Shown here: positions 61,250 through 64,000 of the stretch, piece by piece
How the letters are laid out: the number at the start of each line of letters is the position of its first letter
Position numbering within the stretch: position 1 is the stretch's first letter
Assembly (NCBI GenBank): GCA_015061115.1
Contig: SUXE01000002.1
Location: 75,502-139,501, forward strand
Reading direction: 5' to 3'
Origin: Bacteroidales bacterium
GTDB lineage: Bacteria > Bacteroidota > Bacteroidia > Bacteroidales > Paludibacteraceae
DNA length: 64,000 nucleotides
Made by a program: the position numbers and the translations under genes
Notes under the pieces: generated by a model
What the model was told of the DNA's origin: nothing
The model's input: the letters and a program-made list of their open reading frames with translations, nothing else
The model's database searches: none

Positions 61250-62380
61250 CTATTTTTTATTTGACTTGCTCAATTGTTCAAAAGAGTCATAAGTTATTGT
61301 ACCCAAAATTCTTTTGCCATTATAAAAAGAAACCTTCTTATCCCTTAGTCCAACAACAATCCAAGATATGTTTGCATTTTTAGTTCCGTACTGACTTGCA
61401 AGTATCTTATCTTTTCTCGAAGGGGTTCCATAACCCGCCAAAATTTTATCATCAGAATATGTTTTATCTCTATATTTAACATCACCATGAACATGCCATG
61501 CAACAGTCACTTCCATTATATCAACATTACGTTTTTCTCCTTTTATCTTAAACGGTATAATGTTAGAATTTACAAAAAGTTTATCGTCAGCTGTATAACC
61601 CGCTTGAGGCATTGGACCTTCTTCCCATTCTAACACCTCTCCATTTTTAGAAGCATGACCTCCATTTTCTCTCGTTGATTCTTTTGTTTGCTCCATTGAT
61701 TTTTTTATTCCTGCAATAACTTTTTCATCCTGTGGAACTAAAACACTTTCATCATTTGCTAATTTTCCATAATATTTTCCATGTGTCTTCATAGAACTCT
61801 TTATATAATCTTTCGTTTTTCCAGCAACCACATAAATATTATTCGTTTCACATTCTTTGTAACCAATTAATTCTGCATTCTCTCCATCACAAGAATAATA
61901 TTCATCATTTCTTCCATCAGGATCTATCATAGTAACAGGATTTCCATGGCAGTAATTATAAGGATTAGCATCAATATACTTCTCCCACATCGGATCCACA
62001 CTCAACCACATTGCTCCTGTAGGATCAAGATATCTTGCTCCGTAGTAGTACAAACCTGTTTCATTATCCAACTCTTTGGCATTGAACAAGAAATTAGTTG
62101 AGAATTTGGAATTACGCTCTTCAACAAACACCTCTCCATAAGGGATATACTCCACATGCTGGGCGATATTGCCGTCTGCATCTGTCACGTAGGAAGTTGA
62201 ACCAAGATGGTCTGGATGATAGAAGAAAATCAATTTTTCTTCTGCCTCGGAGTCCATAGAAGAATCTTTCTCGACCTTCTCCTTTTCTGGAGCGGAATAC
62301 TCATAACCAAGAGCCTTGAATCTCTCGCCTACATTGTCTTTCTGGAAATCAGAAATCTTCTTGCCTCCTGCCATCTCCAC
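61250..62380 (-). CDS. Displaced Rhs tip with JAMM/JAB-like toxin
   Basis: The core is open from about 62458 (KRIASKLGNIDGFGADPRRV); the coordinate used is the first possible start, a GTG. It reaches VTMIDPDGR at 149-157. The tip has VTVAWHVHGDVKYRDKTYSD with His-Val-His at 296-298, then GTPSRKD (318-324, Ser321/Asp324), and ISWIVVGLRDKKVSFYNGKR. The HxH...SxxD layout and the SFYNGK ending match JAMM-type metallopeptidases and resemble JAB-like Rhs toxins. Spacing is longer than in RadC-type proteins. It shares the ending style with the remnant at 32288-32770. Confidence 0.72.
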   Translation of the reverse strand: MEMAGGKKISDFQKDNVGERFKALGYEYSAPEKEKVEKDSSMDSEAEEKLIFFYHPDHLGSTSYVTDADGNIAQHVEYIPYGEVFVEERNSKFSTNFLFNAKELDNETGLYYYGARYLDPTGAMWLSVDPMWEKYIDANPYNYCHGNPVTMIDPDGRNDEYYSCDGENAELIGYKECETNNIYVVAGKTKDYIKSSMKTHGKYYGKLANDESVLVPQDEKVIAGIKKSMEQTKESTRENGGHASKNGEVLEWEEGPMPQAGYTADDKLFVNSNIIPFKIKGEKRNVDIMEVTVAWHVHGDVKYRDKTYSDDKILAGYGTPSRKDKILASQYGTKNANISWIVVGLRDKKVSFYNGKRILGTITYDSFEQLSKSNKK

Positions 62381-62465
62381 TCTTCTTGGGTCTGCTCCAA
62401 AACCGTCTATATTGCCTAATTTCGAAGCGATACGTTTCTCGCCACGTAACTTTATATTCTAAATT

Positions 62466-63107
62466 TTACGGATATAAAGCCTTTAGTTTTTGGTAGTTTA
62501 ACATACCTTTTACCCAAAATGGCCAAAAACCAAATCTGAATATCTGACTTATTTGACCTGAACTCGTCAGAAATGTACATAAAGAATACAATGAAATAGA
62601 TGTTGTACTATCAAAACTATGATTTTGAATATTTATAATAGAATCCTTGGAATTAACAAAAACATCGCAAATATAACTATAGATAACATTAACAGAAATC
62701 TCTTGCTTTGCATTATAAATCTGGAATTTTTCCTTTTTCTTTTGCGATACAACAATTCTATTATTGAAAGAATCCAATTTTGTCTCATAAATAGAATCCT
62801 TTTTTATATCAATCACACAAGCATGATATTTTGGAGAATCAACAAATTCACTCCATAAAACATCTTCAAATATCAAAATCGAATCATATTCAATAAAACA
62901 ATCTTCTAATACTTCTAAATGTTTTTTTCTTTCTGTCTGAAAAAAATCAATTATTTCTTTTTTATTAAAAACCACATTATTCAAATCCGATAATGATAAA
63001 ACAGAATCCCCATGAACAATCTTGTCATAAATCTTTTCTTTGTCAGAAGCTGAAGCTCTGACAAAGAAAAACATTGACATCATTAATACAAAAAAAATTC
63101 TCATCAC
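62466..63107 (-). CDS. Secreted immunity protein, family I3, intact copy
   Basis: This 213-residue protein has a signal peptide (about 1-20, FFVRASASDKE). The C-terminal half (CVIDIKKDSIYETKLDSFNN to KLKALYP) is repeated at 48293-48643. It begins 9 bases after the HELSH toxin tip and is its likely cognate immunity protein. The stop is followed within a few bases by core sequence of the next unit, without a spacer repeat. Confidence 0.75.
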   Translation of the reverse strand: MMRIFFVLMMSMFFFVRASASDKEKIYDKIVHGDSVLSLSDLNNVVFNKKEIIDFFQTERKKHLEVLEDCFIEYDSILIFEDVLWSEFVDSPKYHACVIDIKKDSIYETKLDSFNNRIVVSQKKKEKFQIYNAKQEISVNVIYSYICDVFVNSKDSIINIQNHSFDSTTSISLYSLCTFLTSSGQISQIFRFGFWPFWVKGMLNYQKLKALYP

Positions 63108-63116
63108 TACTATCTA

Positions 63117-64000
63117 TTAAAAAGAAGGTTTGTATTTAGTGGGCATAAAATATCTCCTATCATTAATACGATTATAATTATTATAAAAAGAAGGAGAGTT
63201 ATCGTTATCCCTATATGCTACTGACCTATAAATACCCGAAGTTAGTGGTTCAATTAATCTTGTGTCAGGGTAGTTATTATCATAGAATTCTCTTAATGGT
63301 AACCGTGCTTCTGATCTCATTCTATTTTCCATATGAGTAGCATAAATTTCTGAATTCATAAAGCCACCAAAATCCACTGCTCTTGCCGCACTTCCTCTGC
63401 TTTGAAAATCAATAACATGGGACAATTCATGACCTAAAACCAACCACTTAGGAGTAAACAAAGGAAACATTCCACTTAAAGTAGGAACTCTTTGATCATA
63501 ACAAGAATTCAAATCCAAATAAATGGTAAAAAGATCAGTTGAATTGGTATGAGACCCTTTATAGCCATCAACATTTGCATTAGAATCATATGATTCTATA
63601 TAACAATTGTGGGTTCTGAAATAATCAACTATTTCCTTTCCTGTTTCTGTTTTATCATTTAGCTGTCTATATTCGTTTCTAAATTTATTAAGGAATGAAT
63701 TTTCTCCCGGTGTATATTTATTATTGTCCCTATCATCATAATAACCTAAACTACCCATAGGATAAAAAGCATCTTTATCATAATCATACGCATAAAACTC
63801 CCCATCTTCATCATTTTTCACAAAAGGTGCATTTCCATCCGGATCCACCATCTTCACCGGATTTCCCATACAATAATTGTACGGGCTCATTCCAGCATAC
63901 TTCTCCCACATCGGATCCACACTCAGCCACATTGCTCCCGTAGGATCAAGATAGCGAGCTCCATAGTAGTAAAGACCAGTCTCGTTATCTAGTTCTTTGG
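63117..64000 (-). CDS. Rhs C-terminal part with HExxH toxin (HELSH), partial
   Basis: The frame is open to the right window edge (KELDNETGLYYYGARYLDPT at the edge), so the N-terminal part is outside. After VKMVDPDGN the tip reads APFVKNDEDGEFYAYDYDKD and carries WLVLGHELSHVIDFQSRG, with HELSH encoded at 63431-63417. This is a zinc-peptidase motif of the kind seen in M91-like Rhs tips. Whether it belongs to the complete rhs gene or to one more displaced unit cannot be decided here. Confidence 0.8.
   Translation of the reverse strand, partial: KELDNETGLYYYGARYLDPTGAMWLSVDPMWEKYAGMSPYNYCMGNPVKMVDPDGNAPFVKNDEDGEFYAYDYDKDAFYPMGSLGYYDDRDNNKYTPGENSFLNKFRNEYRQLNDKTETGKEIVDYFRTHNCYIESYDSNANVDGYKGSHTNSTDLFTIYLDLNSCYDQRVPTLSGMFPLFTPKWLVLGHELSHVIDFQSRGSAARAVDFGGFMNSEIYATHMENRMRSEARLPLREFYDNNYPDTRLIEPLTSGIYRSVAYRDNDNSPSFYNNYNRINDRRYFMPTKYKPSF

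Noticed and set aside
26026-64000. Diversity-generating retroelement as the source of tip variation
   Set aside because: No reverse transcriptase, template repeat or adenine-directed variation; tips differ as whole domains, as in Rhs tip exchange.
1-64000. tRNA, rRNA or other structured RNA genes
   Set aside because: I found no cloverleaf with a T-loop GTTCRA pattern in context and no rRNA-like conserved sequence; the GGTTCGCC in repeat A is not part of a tRNA fold.

Overview
The window is AT-rich Bacteroidales-type DNA, and every gene I can support is on the minus strand, so biological order runs from high to low coordinates. The assignment rests on a subtype iii type VI secretion system (T6SSiii: TssN and the TssO/P/Q/R envelope set, no TssJ, TssL or TssM), on a TTTG-N20-TAnnTTTG promoter typical of Bacteroidota, and on the near absence of Shine-Dalgarno sequences. 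I cannot name the genus.

Region A (about 25.7 kb down to 1) is the T6SS locus. A tightly packed operon runs tssE-tssF-tssN-tssK-tssG-tssQ-tssO-tssP-tssR-clpV (baseplate, envelope complex, disassembly ATPase). It continues into two Hcp-like genes, a 270-residue putative cargo toxin and an array of nine small membrane-protein genes. Eight of these nine are recognisably paralogous and are read as immunity genes. A second unit, hcp-tssB-tssC-vgrG-tle, has its own strong promoter upstream of hcp and a hairpin/T-tract directly after hcp, which should give much more Hcp than sheath protein. It ends with a DUF2235/Tle1-like lipase effector and the start of a lipoprotein, probably its immunity protein, cut by the window edge.

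Region B (about 26.0 to 64.0 kb) is a 38-kb graveyard and reservoir of displaced Rhs C-terminal tips. About 25 units are laid head to tail. A complete unit is a piece of the conserved Rhs core ending in DPDG, a unique toxin tip, a cognate immunity gene, and then a repeated palindrome-rich spacer. Tips include four or five zinc-metallopeptidase-like toxins (HExxH), a JAMM/JAB-like toxin, an HNH nuclease with a SUKH immunity protein, and hydrophobic, possibly pore-forming toxins. Many units are broken by frameshifts, stops, deletions or reduction to toxin stubs, while the immunity genes are mostly intact. Several immunity families recur two or three times. The complete rhs gene that would use these tips is not here; the rightmost tip runs off the window and may belong to it.

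The two regions fit together: the T6SS with its VgrG/Hcp spike and tube is the delivery machine, and the Rhs array and the Hcp-linked cassette are its present and past payloads with the matching self-protection. The most unusual structures are the nine-gene immunity-like array beside a single toxin, the graded set of core/repeat junctions in the Rhs array, and the repeated retention of immunity genes behind toxin stubs of a dozen or so codons.
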